From NCBI RefSeq assembly GCF_019603315.1, contig NZ_CP080649.1, positions 2,242,176 through 2,306,175 on the forward strand: a DNA stretch of 64,000 bases. The letters run 5' to 3'. This document shows, piece after piece, positions 16,233 through 24,247 of the stretch. Position 1 is the first letter of the stretch. The number at the start of each line of letters is the position of its first letter. The translations under genes were made by a program, and so were the position numbers. Under the pieces are notes generated by a model. The model searched no databases. It was not told the DNA's origin and worked only from the letters and a program-made list of their open reading frames with translations. Source of the DNA: Ruficoccus sp. ZRK36. Lineage in GTDB: Bacteria; Verrucomicrobiota; Verrucomicrobiia; Opitutales; Cerasicoccaceae.

Positions 16233-17600
16233 ATGCACTTTCTTTTCCTCATACCGTTCAACCGCCTTTTCACCTTCGCCTGTATGTGCCTACTGGTCTT
16301 TCTGGCCGGGGTGACCGGGGCGCAGGCGCAGAATGACGCGGCCCCACCGGAGATTTCCGAAAAGGTCGGGCGGGCCATTACGAAGCTCGCTCCCATGATC
16401 GAGCAGAAGCAGTACCCGCAGATTCTGCAAACCGTCGAACCGCTGCTGGCTGGGGACGACTTGACGCCCTATGACCGGGCCGTGCTGCTCCAGATTCAGG
16501 CGCAGGTGCTGCTCAATCAGGGCAACCTGACCGCCGCCATCACGCCGATGGAGGGCTCGCTGAAACTCTCGGACCAACACGGCTTTTTCGACGAAGCCCT
16601 GACGCGGGAGTTTTTGTATTTCCTGTGCCAGCTTTACTATCAGCAGTCGGCGGAAGCAACGGACGCCACCACGCGCACCGCCGCGATGGACAAGGCTTAC
16701 ACCTACCTGCACCGCTGGCTCGACGCCCTGCCCAAGCGCACGGAGGAGAGCCAGATTTTTGCCGCCTCGCTCATTTACGCTCGGGCCACGCTGGATGAGG
16801 AGCACCCCGACATGGACCTGATCGCGGAGGCCGATACTGAGGCGCAGCAGGGACTCCTGCTCGAAGTGGAGCCGAAGGAACAGCTTTATATGCTCTTGCT
16901 GGCGACGGCGCAATTGAAGGGCGACTGGGCGAAAATGGCCGACTGGCTCGAACTCATGGTCAAACGCCGCCCGGACAACAAGACCTACTGGCAGCAGTTG
17001 CTTGGAGTGTACCTGACGCTGGCCGGGCAGAGCGAAAACGAAGCCCGCGTGAACGATTTGCAGTTGCGGGCCATTCTCGCCATCGAGCGGGCGCAGGCGC
17101 AGGGCTTCATGACCGAGCCCAAGGACTGGTTCAACCTCGTTGGGCTCTACCTGAACGTGAAACGCTTTGGTGAGGCCGCCACGCTCCTGCAAGCCTGCCT
17201 CGACGATGGGCGCATCGAGAGTTCCCGCCAGAACTGGGAACTGCTGGCTTCGGCCTGGCAACAGGCCCACGCGCCGGACAAGGCCGTGGCCGCACTGGAG
17301 CACGCCGTCGAGGTGTTTCCGCAGGAGGGGCAGCTTGAGTACCAGCTTGCGCAGACGCTCTACGCTCAGGGCAAACCGGCGCAGGCGTATCAACATCTTG
17401 AGGTCGCCGTGCGTAAGGGAAATCTCGATACAACCGGGCAGGCGTACCTTTTCCTCTGCTACCTGGACTACGACAAGGGCGACTTTGACCAGGCCGCGCA
17501 ATGGCTCGTTGCCGCCCGCGAAAGCGGGGACGCCGCCGAGGACGAAATCGCCCGTCTGGAGGGCGCGATCAAGGACGCCCGCCAAACCGCTGTTCAATAA
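16233..17600 (+). CDS. Periplasmic TPR protein of TonB operon
   Basis: A 455-residue protein with an N-terminal signal peptide (hydrophobic core FACMCLLVFLAGVTG, cleavage near AQA|Q) followed by helical repeats with tetratricopeptide features (A-x-x-L-L-x-A, Y-x-Q-L-L-G-V-Y-L-x-L-A-G, YQLAQTLYAQGKPAQAYQHL). The TPR solenoid is a protein-binding scaffold. It starts 9 bases after tonB and is probably periplasmic. In TonB operons such TPR proteins may organise ExbB/ExbD/TonB or the receptor, but the partner here is unknown. No catalytic motif is seen. Confidence 0.8.
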   Translation: MHFLFLIPFNRLFTFACMCLLVFLAGVTGAQAQNDAAPPEISEKVGRAITKLAPMIEQKQYPQILQTVEPLLAGDDLTPYDRAVLLQIQAQVLLNQGNLTAAITPMEGSLKLSDQHGFFDEALTREFLYFLCQLYYQQSAEATDATTRTAAMDKAYTYLHRWLDALPKRTEESQIFAASLIYARATLDEEHPDMDLIAEADTEAQQGLLLEVEPKEQLYMLLLATAQLKGDWAKMADWLELMVKRRPDNKTYWQQLLGVYLTLAGQSENEARVNDLQLRAILAIERAQAQGFMTEPKDWFNLVGLYLNVKRFGEAATLLQACLDDGRIESSRQNWELLASAWQQAHAPDKAVAALEHAVEVFPQEGQLEYQLAQTLYAQGKPAQAYQHLEVAVRKGNLDTTGQAYLFLCYLDYDKGDFDQAAQWLVAARESGDAAEDEIARLEGAIKDARQTAVQ

Positions 17601-17623
17601 CCCACACTTTTAAAATTCCATCC

Positions 17624-18145
17624 ATGAACAAAGCATACTGGATCATCCCCCTTGTGGCCTTGCTGGGCTTCGGCTTTATGCAGCGGTCCTTTCAGCATGA
17701 CTACGCCGTACAGCAGGCCATTGAAAAACAGGAGGCCGAGGCCGCCCGGCAGGCCGAGCTGGAGGCCCAGCGTCAGGCCCGTGAACGCGCCATGCAGGAA
17801 GCATTGGAAGCGCAGGCCCGCCGCAAGGCCGAACGCGAGGCTCGCGAGACCGAGCGCGAACGCGAACGCGAGGAGCGCCGCCTAGCCATCGAGGCCCGCG
17901 ACGAAGCCTTCCGCGAACAGGAAAAACTCGCCCGGCAGGCCGACCGTCTGAAGAAGCAGATCGCCGCTCTCAACGAGGAACTGGCCCTCGCCAACGCCAG
18001 CGTCGAATCCCTTCAGAGTGAACTGGAGTTCCTGGGCAAGTTCGTCACGCAGGCCGAGGAAAACACCGAAGACATGACCGATCTGCTCAACCGCCTGAAC
18101 GCCCAGCCGCTCCCGCCCGCCCCGACCGTGTCCCGGATGGACTGA
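17624..18145 (+). CDS. Membrane-anchored coiled-coil protein 1 of TonB operon
   Basis: A 173-residue protein; the ATG at 17624 is chosen because the upstream part of the frame shadows the TPR gene. One N-terminal membrane helix (about residues 5-20, WIIPLVALLGFGFMQ) is followed by a long, highly charged coiled coil (about 30-150) rich in Glu, Arg, Ala and Gln. It is built like the downstream protein at 18174 though the sequences differ, so the operon has a tandem pair. The predicted topology is inner-membrane anchored with a periplasmic coil. No family is recognised. It could be a spacer, scaffold or stator part for the TonB machine. Confidence 0.7.
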   Translation: MNKAYWIIPLVALLGFGFMQRSFQHDYAVQQAIEKQEAEAARQAELEAQRQARERAMQEALEAQARRKAEREARETEREREREERRLAIEARDEAFREQEKLARQADRLKKQIAALNEELALANASVESLQSELEFLGKFVTQAEENTEDMTDLLNRLNAQPLPPAPTVSRMD

Positions 18146-18173
18146 CCCTTTAATCCTCGACGCCCCTTTTGTC

Positions 18174-18698
18174 ATGAAACGTTTTTACATCATTGTTCCC
18201 GTCCTGCTGCTGGCCACCTTTGGCGGGTTCTACTGGAATTACAGCCGCAATGCCGATGTCATTGCCGAGCAGAAGGCTGCTGCCGCCGCCCGTCAGGAAA
18301 TGGAGGACGCCGCGAAAAAAGAAGCCGTCGCCCGAAAGGCCCGCGAAGATGCCGAGAAGCGTGCCGCCGAACGCGATGCCGCCGAACTCGCCAAGGAGGC
18401 AGAACGCAAGGCCGCCTGGGAGGCCGACAATGAAAAGATCGCCGCCGACACCGAACGCTATCGCCAGCAGTTGACGGAGAATCGCGAAGAGGTCGAACGC
18501 CTCGAAGCCGAACTGGCCGCCCGGCAGGAGCAACTGGACAAGGCCAAGGCGGACGCGTTCTCCCTGCGGCGCGAGATCGAACTGCGTAAGATCAGCCGCC
18601 GCAATGCCGAACTCGAACAGCAGCGCCTCCTGACGATGGTCGGGGATCGCTACGAAACCCTCCTGCTCACGCCGCGCACTCCCGCGCCCCAGCCCTGA
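18174..18698 (+). CDS. Membrane-anchored coiled-coil protein 2 of TonB operon
   Basis: A 174-residue protein with the same design as its neighbour: one N-terminal membrane helix (IIVPVLLLATFGGFYW, about residues 5-20) and a charged coiled coil (about 30-150, with repeats such as RKAREDAEKRAAERDAAELA) ending in a Pro-rich tail. It starts 28 bases after the first coil gene and precedes the receptor gene. The pair may form heteromeric coils spanning part of the periplasm; the function is unknown. Confidence 0.7.
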   Translation: MKRFYIIVPVLLLATFGGFYWNYSRNADVIAEQKAAAAARQEMEDAAKKEAVARKAREDAEKRAAERDAAELAKEAERKAAWEADNEKIAADTERYRQQLTENREEVERLEAELAARQEQLDKAKADAFSLRREIELRKISRRNAELEQQRLLTMVGDRYETLLLTPRTPAPQP

Positions 18699-18859
18699 TG
18701 ATGGCCCGCTAAACCGGGATACCACCGAGCGCCAATCCGCCATGGACACCTCCCGCCAAATCGACCGTTTTCGCCGGTCGCGAGGCTGTGCCCTGCACCC
18801 GCTCAACCTCCCGCCAGATTTTATCTTTCCTTTACATTCATCGTTATCATTTCACTTCC

Positions 18860-21800
18860 ATGTTTTACTATGCCTGCTACGCCCTGCGCCGGATGCTAAA
18901 AAACCGGCGCCCACTTCCCTTTAAAATCCTGACGACGGCGTTCACGCTGTCGATGGCAGCTACCGGCCTGTCCGCCGAGGTCATCAACTACGCGACCTAT
19001 CCGCAGTTGACGGAGGTCCCCGTTACGATCCCCGAAGGAGAAATGACCCTGGAGTCCGCCCTCAAGTCCATCGAGTCGCAGACTGAATTCCGTTTCATGT
19101 ATCTGGCTTCGGATATTCCGGTCAGCGATCCGGTCAAGTTTACCGGGGACACGATCAGCCTCTCCGATATGCTGTTCAAAATCACTGAGGCAGCGGGCGT
19201 GGTCTTCACCCCGACCGGCAATGATAACATGATCGCCATCCGGATGCAGACCGCCGACGACGAGATCGACTACGGCGGGGCGATGGCCATGAACCTCGAA
19301 GACGGCCCGGGTGGCGAGGTTATCATGCTGGATAGCTTCGATGTGGACAGCCAGGAGTTCAAAAGCGGCAGCGACCAGCTTACGATGGAGCGAAAGGTCT
19401 CCACCGGCATGATGAACTTTCTCTCGCTGGAGGATATGTCGAAGTTCGGCGGATCGGACCTCTCCGAAGTTATCAACCGCATGGTCGGGGTCAATGTCGT
19501 GGAGGGGCGCTTCGCCGTGGTGCGCGGGCTGGGCGACCGCTACGTGAGCACGCTGGTCAACGGTCTGCCCATGCCCAGCCCGGACCCGATGCGCCAGGGG
19601 GTGCAGTTGGACCTTTTCCCCACCTCGATTATTGAAGAGGTGGTGGTACATAAGAACGCCCTGCCCAACATGCCCATGAACTCGGCCGCCGCCGCCTTTG
19701 ATCTGCGCACCCGGCAGTTCAGCGAGGATTTTACCGCGTGGTTCGAGGCCGGCTACTCGGTCAACTCCAATGCAACGAATGACTACCTTCGTCTGGACAA
19801 TGACGCCGCCTACAGCCTGTGGCCTTACAGCATTGACGGGTTCGATCCTATGCCCGGAAATTTTGGGCAACCCTACGACAAAGATAATGCCAACCAGGAG
19901 ATCGGCATCAACTTCGGCGATACCCCCGTTACGCCGAGTTTCAAATTCGGCTTCTCGGATACCTTCGAAGTCCTCGATCACAGCAAGCTTAAGGTTGTTT
20001 TTGCCACCAGTTACGATACGGGAGCAACGACTGCGACCGGTTGGGAGCAGGAGAGAATAGCGACGGTTGGGTCCGGTATTTATAATAAAACGCTGGGGGC
20101 CTGGATTCCCGCCGCTGGTGTGCCCGGCTCTGTCTATTCCGATTCTCTGGAGGCTCGGGGGCTTTACTACGACCTGACCCGTTCGGACTACGAGGTTCTC
20201 TTCGGCGGCTTGGTGGGACTGGCCTTCCAAATCGATGAAGACGGTGACCACGAAATTTACTTTAATACCCTCTATTCCCAGAGCACGAATTCCCGCGCCC
20301 AGCGCCTGGCTAATGGCCACTATCCTGCCGGGCAGGCACAAGTGACCTATGATCTGATTTTCGGCCAGCCTGCGACCGGTCACTATCACCCGATAAACTA
20401 TACGCCAGGGATGGCGGTTCCGGGGCAGATTAATACCGGGACCGTAGAGGGAGGGTATTTCCCGAACATCATCGGACTGGGTAACGGAGAACTTTATTAT
20501 CTCAACGAGGATATTTCAATTTTCGAGGAGCGCAACCTGACCGCCTTTCAGTTGGGAGGTGATCACACCTTCGAGGAACTGGGTGGCCTGCGGGCGAACT
20601 GGGGGCTGACCATGAGTTCGACGACCAGTGATGTTTTCCAGAGCGTGCTGAACTATTTCACCGAGCCATCCACCGGCGAGTATGTCTGGGCGGATAGTAC
20701 AGCGTTGGAATCTTCCGGTACTGCGAGTGAGCTTGCCATGGAGCAGACCTGGAGGGATCTGAGTGAGGACACCTACGGGGCTCGGCTAGACCTGGCCTAC
20801 GACTTGCCCTTCTGGGGAGGACGTGAATGGACGCTGGAAGGCGGTGCTTTTTTCCAAGATGCCAAACGCACGGTCACGCAGGCAGACGTTTTCTATTCGG
20901 TGGACCAGGAAATCACCGGCACAACCTTGGAAGAGTATATCAACCAAGTCGTGGAGCACGGGGTGTACGGAATTGGGGCAGGGCAGGTCACCCCGCCGGT
21001 TAAGCCCTCCTGGGCGGATGTTTCGCGCACACAGACGGCAGGCTATCTCATGGGAACGTTCCCGCTGCTGGAGCAGCTCAGTTTCACGGGCGGGGCGCGG
21101 CTGGTTGACTTGCAGATGAGTGCCAAGGGCGGGTTCAATCTCATCAGCGGCATAGACCTTGAGGATCTGGTCAATTACGAGTACTACATTAGCTCCACCC
21201 AGCAGGTCAGCTTGGCCGACTACATCGGCTATCCGGACACGGGGGAGGGAAACATCCATAAGAACTATATCCTCCCTTCCGGGGTGATGACTTGGGACGT
21301 GACTGACGACTTCATCATTCGCGGTGGCGGCTCCATGACGGTGGTACTGCCCTCCATGCGTGAGCTTTCACCCTACTTCTCTCTCGACGACGACTTTAAC
21401 TCTGTGCTGGGTAATCCCGGTCTGAAGCCCTCGGATGTTTACTCGGTCGATCTGCGCTTTGAGTACTACTTTAATGAAAGCGCTCTGGTCGCGTTGAACT
21501 TTTTCTACAAGTGGATTCAGAACCCTATCGAGAAAATAGCCTGGTATAACGACTACGAAGGGACTTTTTACACCTACTTTAACAACCCGGTCACTGCCAC
21601 CACGCGGGGGGTGGAGTTCGAGTTCCGCACCGACCTGGATATTATCGACGACGAGCTGAGCAACTTCAACCTCGGCATCAACCTGGCTTACATCGACGCC
21701 CGCGTGCCCCTCTCCGAGTACACCCGGCTGGCCTATTACAATGCTGTTTCGAATCCGGGGATCGATGTGGACCAGGGGCCGGGGGCGGGGCCTTACGGCA

Positions 21801-22171
21801 CCAACAACATTCCTGAGTACAACCGCATGCAAGACCAGCCGGAGTGGACGGTCAACGCCGACCTGACTTGGATAAACCCGGACTGGGGCAGTCGTCTGAG
21901 TCTTATCCTTTATGCCCAGAGCGATGTGCTCTCGTCGCTTGGAAGCCCCGTGCTCCCCACCTTAGACGAGTACTACCTGCCCTTCTACGAGCTGAAGTTC
22001 GTTTACGCGCAGGAGCTCTGGGACGGTTTTACCATGAAGTTCTCCGTCTCCAACATCACCGACACCGAGCGAGGCATGAAATACTCCAGCGAGGTCTTCT
22101 CCAGCCCTCCCACCTATCAGTCCTTTCACGTGGGCCAGACTTATGAGCTGAAGTTCAGCTACGAGTTCTGA
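18860..22171 (+). CDS. TonB-dependent receptor with N-terminal STN signalling domain
   Basis: An outer-membrane receptor of about 1103 residues. The ATG at 18860 is preferred; ATGs at 18788 and 18893 are also in frame. A signal peptide (FKILTTAFTLSMAATG) is cleaved near LSA|E. Then comes an STN domain (about residues 40-125, with the DVP-like VTIPEGEMTLESALKSIESQ, FMYLASDIP and SLSDMLFKITEAAG segments), a plug domain (about 190-280, VVRGLGDRYVSTLVNGL and PMPSPDPMRQG), and a 22-strand-type beta barrel ending in the typical aromatic C-terminus YELKFSYEF. STN domains touch FecR-type anti-sigma factors in the periplasm, and a FecR/ECF-sigma pair is nearby. Substrate unknown. The gene is in the exbB operon, after the coiled-coil pair. 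Confidence 0.92.
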   Translation: MFYYACYALRRMLKNRRPLPFKILTTAFTLSMAATGLSAEVINYATYPQLTEVPVTIPEGEMTLESALKSIESQTEFRFMYLASDIPVSDPVKFTGDTISLSDMLFKITEAAGVVFTPTGNDNMIAIRMQTADDEIDYGGAMAMNLEDGPGGEVIMLDSFDVDSQEFKSGSDQLTMERKVSTGMMNFLSLEDMSKFGGSDLSEVINRMVGVNVVEGRFAVVRGLGDRYVSTLVNGLPMPSPDPMRQGVQLDLFPTSIIEEVVVHKNALPNMPMNSAAAAFDLRTRQFSEDFTAWFEAGYSVNSNATNDYLRLDNDAAYSLWPYSIDGFDPMPGNFGQPYDKDNANQEIGINFGDTPVTPSFKFGFSDTFEVLDHSKLKVVFATSYDTGATTATGWEQERIATVGSGIYNKTLGAWIPAAGVPGSVYSDSLEARGLYYDLTRSDYEVLFGGLVGLAFQIDEDGDHEIYFNTLYSQSTNSRAQRLANGHYPAGQAQVTYDLIFGQPATGHYHPINYTPGMAVPGQINTGTVEGGYFPNIIGLGNGELYYLNEDISIFEERNLTAFQLGGDHTFEELGGLRANWGLTMSSTTSDVFQSVLNYFTEPSTGEYVWADSTALESSGTASELAMEQTWRDLSEDTYGARLDLAYDLPFWGGREWTLEGGAFFQDAKRTVTQADVFYSVDQEITGTTLEEYINQVVEHGVYGIGAGQVTPPVKPSWADVSRTQTAGYLMGTFPLLEQLSFTGGARLVDLQMSAKGGFNLISGIDLEDLVNYEYYISSTQQVSLADYIGYPDTGEGNIHKNYILPSGVMTWDVTDDFIIRGGGSMTVVLPSMRELSPYFSLDDDFNSVLGNPGLKPSDVYSVDLRFEYYFNESALVALNFFYKWIQNPIEKIAWYNDYEGTFYTYFNNPVTATTRGVEFEFRTDLDIIDDELSNFNLGINLAYIDARVPLSEYTRLAYYNAVSNPGIDVDQGPGAGPYGTNNIPEYNRMQDQPEWTVNADLTWINPDWGSRLSLILYAQSDVLSSLGSPVLPTLDEYYLPFYELKFVYAQELWDGFTMKFSVSNITDTERGMKYSSEVFSSPPTYQSFHVGQTYELKFSYEF

Positions 22172-22253
22172 GGGAGGGGACTACCTATGCCTGACTTCTC
22201 TACTAAACAACGCTCCCAGTTCCGGAGCATCACTCCACAAACTAAGCCATATC

Positions 22254-23891
22254 ATGAAAAAGAACTTATTCCTCCTAAGCCTGATTAGCAGCGTCGCTGC
22301 CGGTTCGGCCTTCGGTATCACCGTCGTTGACGAAAATATACCTGGTATCATCAAGAACTCGGACAATTCATACTCTATCACTGGAGATGTGACTTTGTCT
22401 TATACAGGTGACGCTGACCATACCTATATTCTTGAGAATTATACCTTCGTAGCCAATGGCGGTTCGCTTACGATTGAGCCCGGAGTGATCATGCGTGGGC
22501 AGCCCGCCGTGTATGATGGTGAGGGTGAGGTTGTTTCCGAGCCGGGCAGCCTGGTCGTCAGCCGTGGCGGTCAGATTTGCGCCGACGGGACGGCTGAAAA
22601 CCCGATTATCTTCACGACCGCCGCCAACACCAACCGTGAGCGCTGGTCCACGGGCCAGAGCTTCCTCGACGCCAATCCCGCCACTTTTCCGCTGCCGCCG
22701 ATGTCGGGCTCGGGTGCCAACCAGGTGGACAACGTCAGCCTCTGGGGCGCGGTGACCCTCCTCGGTTACGCTCCCATCAATACCTCGAAATACGAGACCG
22801 GTACCTCTGGTGAATCCTATATTGAAGGCTTCGGCCCTCACTACGAGGATGAGCGCACTCTTTACGGTGGCCGCAACACGACCGACAGCAGCGGTGTCCT
22901 GCGTTATGTTTCCATTCGCCATACCAGTATAGCCTATGAACAGAATGAAGAACAGCAGGGGCTGACTCTGGGTGGCGTCGGTTCCGGCACGATCTTGCAG
23001 TACATTGATGTCTACTGTTCCGACTCGGACGGTATTGAGATCCTTGGCGGCACAGCGGAGTTGTCCCACCTTATGATCAGTTACGTGAATGACGATAGCC
23101 TCGCGCTAGACCAAGGCTACACGGGGACGATTCAATTCGCCTTCGTTCTGGGGAGCGATCTTGAACCTGATATTAGGAGTTATGCGACAGGTTTGTGGTC
23201 CGACAATCTTGGTGAATGGGAAGGCGATGATGATAACTCTGAGGAGGATTACAACGTCAGCGCGACAGGCGCCCCCTACGCCCATCCAGCTCTCTACAAC
23301 CTGACATTCATGGGCCCGCGTGGCGGCTCTGCCACGCTGAGCAACATGATTCGTGCCCGTCAGAGCTTCGGTGGCGATGTGCGCAACTCGATCTTCATCA
23401 ACGCCCCTGCCAGCCATGCCAGCTTCCGCATTGACGGCACGGCCACGGATAACACCACCAACCCTAGATCGACAATCGGCCTCATCGAGTGGGATTACCC
23501 GAGCGTGAATCCTCGCACTCAGGCTGAAGTTGGTACGCTGACCTTCGCCGGTACCATGTGGTACAACGTTTCCAACAACACCGCCGCTACCGTCGGTGTT
23601 GACAGTTGGGCCATCGATGTCCTCAACAACGGTTCCGCTCAGTTGGTCACCGGTTCCTATCTGAATCAGGTCGGCAACAATCCCTATGTCGGTGGTACGG
23701 ACCAGACCACGACCAATGGTCTCAATCCCCGTCCGCAATTCTCCGTGCTCGTGGACGATGTCGCCTACGACGCCTGCGGCGTGCCGCCCTCCATCGAACC
23801 GGTGGAGTACATCGGTGCCTTCGACCCGGATACCGACAACTGGACGGCTGGTTGGACCGCCATGAGCCTGCGCGGCATCCTGGCGGATTGA
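22254..23891 (+). CDS. Secreted beta-helix-like protein, copy 1
   Basis: A 545-residue protein with a signal peptide (MKKNLFLLSLISSVAAGSAFG). The mature part has repeated short beta-strand blocks rich in Gly, Asn, Thr and Asp, such as GGSLTIEPGVIMRGQPAV and GDVRNSIFINAP, typical of right-handed beta-helix surface or secreted proteins. Its end, NWTAGWTAMSLRG, matches the end of the second copy. It lies 82 bases after the receptor stop in the same orientation, so it is probably co-expressed with the receptor. It could be a receptor partner, substrate-capture protein or surface-layer component; no enzyme motif is visible. Confidence 0.75.
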   Translation: MKKNLFLLSLISSVAAGSAFGITVVDENIPGIIKNSDNSYSITGDVTLSYTGDADHTYILENYTFVANGGSLTIEPGVIMRGQPAVYDGEGEVVSEPGSLVVSRGGQICADGTAENPIIFTTAANTNRERWSTGQSFLDANPATFPLPPMSGSGANQVDNVSLWGAVTLLGYAPINTSKYETGTSGESYIEGFGPHYEDERTLYGGRNTTDSSGVLRYVSIRHTSIAYEQNEEQQGLTLGGVGSGTILQYIDVYCSDSDGIEILGGTAELSHLMISYVNDDSLALDQGYTGTIQFAFVLGSDLEPDIRSYATGLWSDNLGEWEGDDDNSEEDYNVSATGAPYAHPALYNLTFMGPRGGSATLSNMIRARQSFGGDVRNSIFINAPASHASFRIDGTATDNTTNPRSTIGLIEWDYPSVNPRTQAEVGTLTFAGTMWYNVSNNTAATVGVDSWAIDVLNNGSAQLVTGSYLNQVGNNPYVGGTDQTTTNGLNPRPQFSVLVDDVAYDACGVPPSIEPVEYIGAFDPDTDNWTAGWTAMSLRGILAD

Positions 23892-23900
23892 TTCATTCTA

Positions 23901-23990
23901 GATAAACCCGGACTGGGGCAGCCCGGTTGGCCAGTCTGCACGGAACACTATCCGCCCTTCTACGAACTGAAGTTCAGCTACGAGTTCTGA
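23901..23990 (+). pseudogene. Remnant of a second TonB-dependent receptor 3' end
   Basis: The 21 bases starting at 23901 match 21871 onward inside the intact receptor gene. The last part (23967-23996) is identical to 22148-22177, including the codons for LKFSYEF, the stop codon and the following GAGGGAGG. The parts in between are missing. The intact gene carries the short direct repeat GAGCTGAAGTTC at 21989 and 22145, which explains a deletion. So a second receptor copy once preceded the second beta-helix gene. Confidence 0.85.
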
Positions 23991-24046
23991 GGGAGGTTAC
24001 CGGGCTGGAAGCTCGAATGTTAGGAATGCGTTACGAATTGAAAACC

Positions 24047-24079
24047 GACTAGTAAGTGGGGGTCGATTTCGGTGTCTCT
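24047..24079 (+). promoter_or_regulatory. Putative ECF-sigma promoter box, copy 2 (second beta-helix gene)
   Basis: The box starts GACTAGTAAGTG, continues GGGGTCG in the core, and ends ATTTCGGTGTCTCT, so it is nearly the same as the box ahead of exbB. It lies about 169 bases upstream of the ATG at 24248. The leader contains an inverted repeat GGGAGACG (24118) / CGTCTCCC (24171). Compared with copy 1 of the beta-helix gene, this box sits in extra DNA inserted between the receptor remnant stop and the common sequence that begins ATGCCTGACT. Confidence 0.6.
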
Positions 24080-24247
24080 CCTATGTAAGGCCGGATTATG
24101 CCCCGATCTTACCCACCGGGAGACGGTACTGCCGTTCCCCGTTCCCCCAGCAAAAAAATCAGGCACGGGGCGTCTCCCATGCCTGACTCTCTAAGAAACA
24201 ATTCTCCCTTACCGGGAGAGCCATTCCATATAGCAAAGCCTAATACT

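Noticed and set aside
18896-20389. Long minus-strand open frame opposite the TonB receptor
   Set aside because: Shadow of the receptor gene; no signal, domain or ribosome binding site.
24098-24247. N-terminal extension of the second beta-helix gene
   Set aside because: The paralogue starts with the same signal peptide as the ATG at 24248; the extension covers leader RNA.
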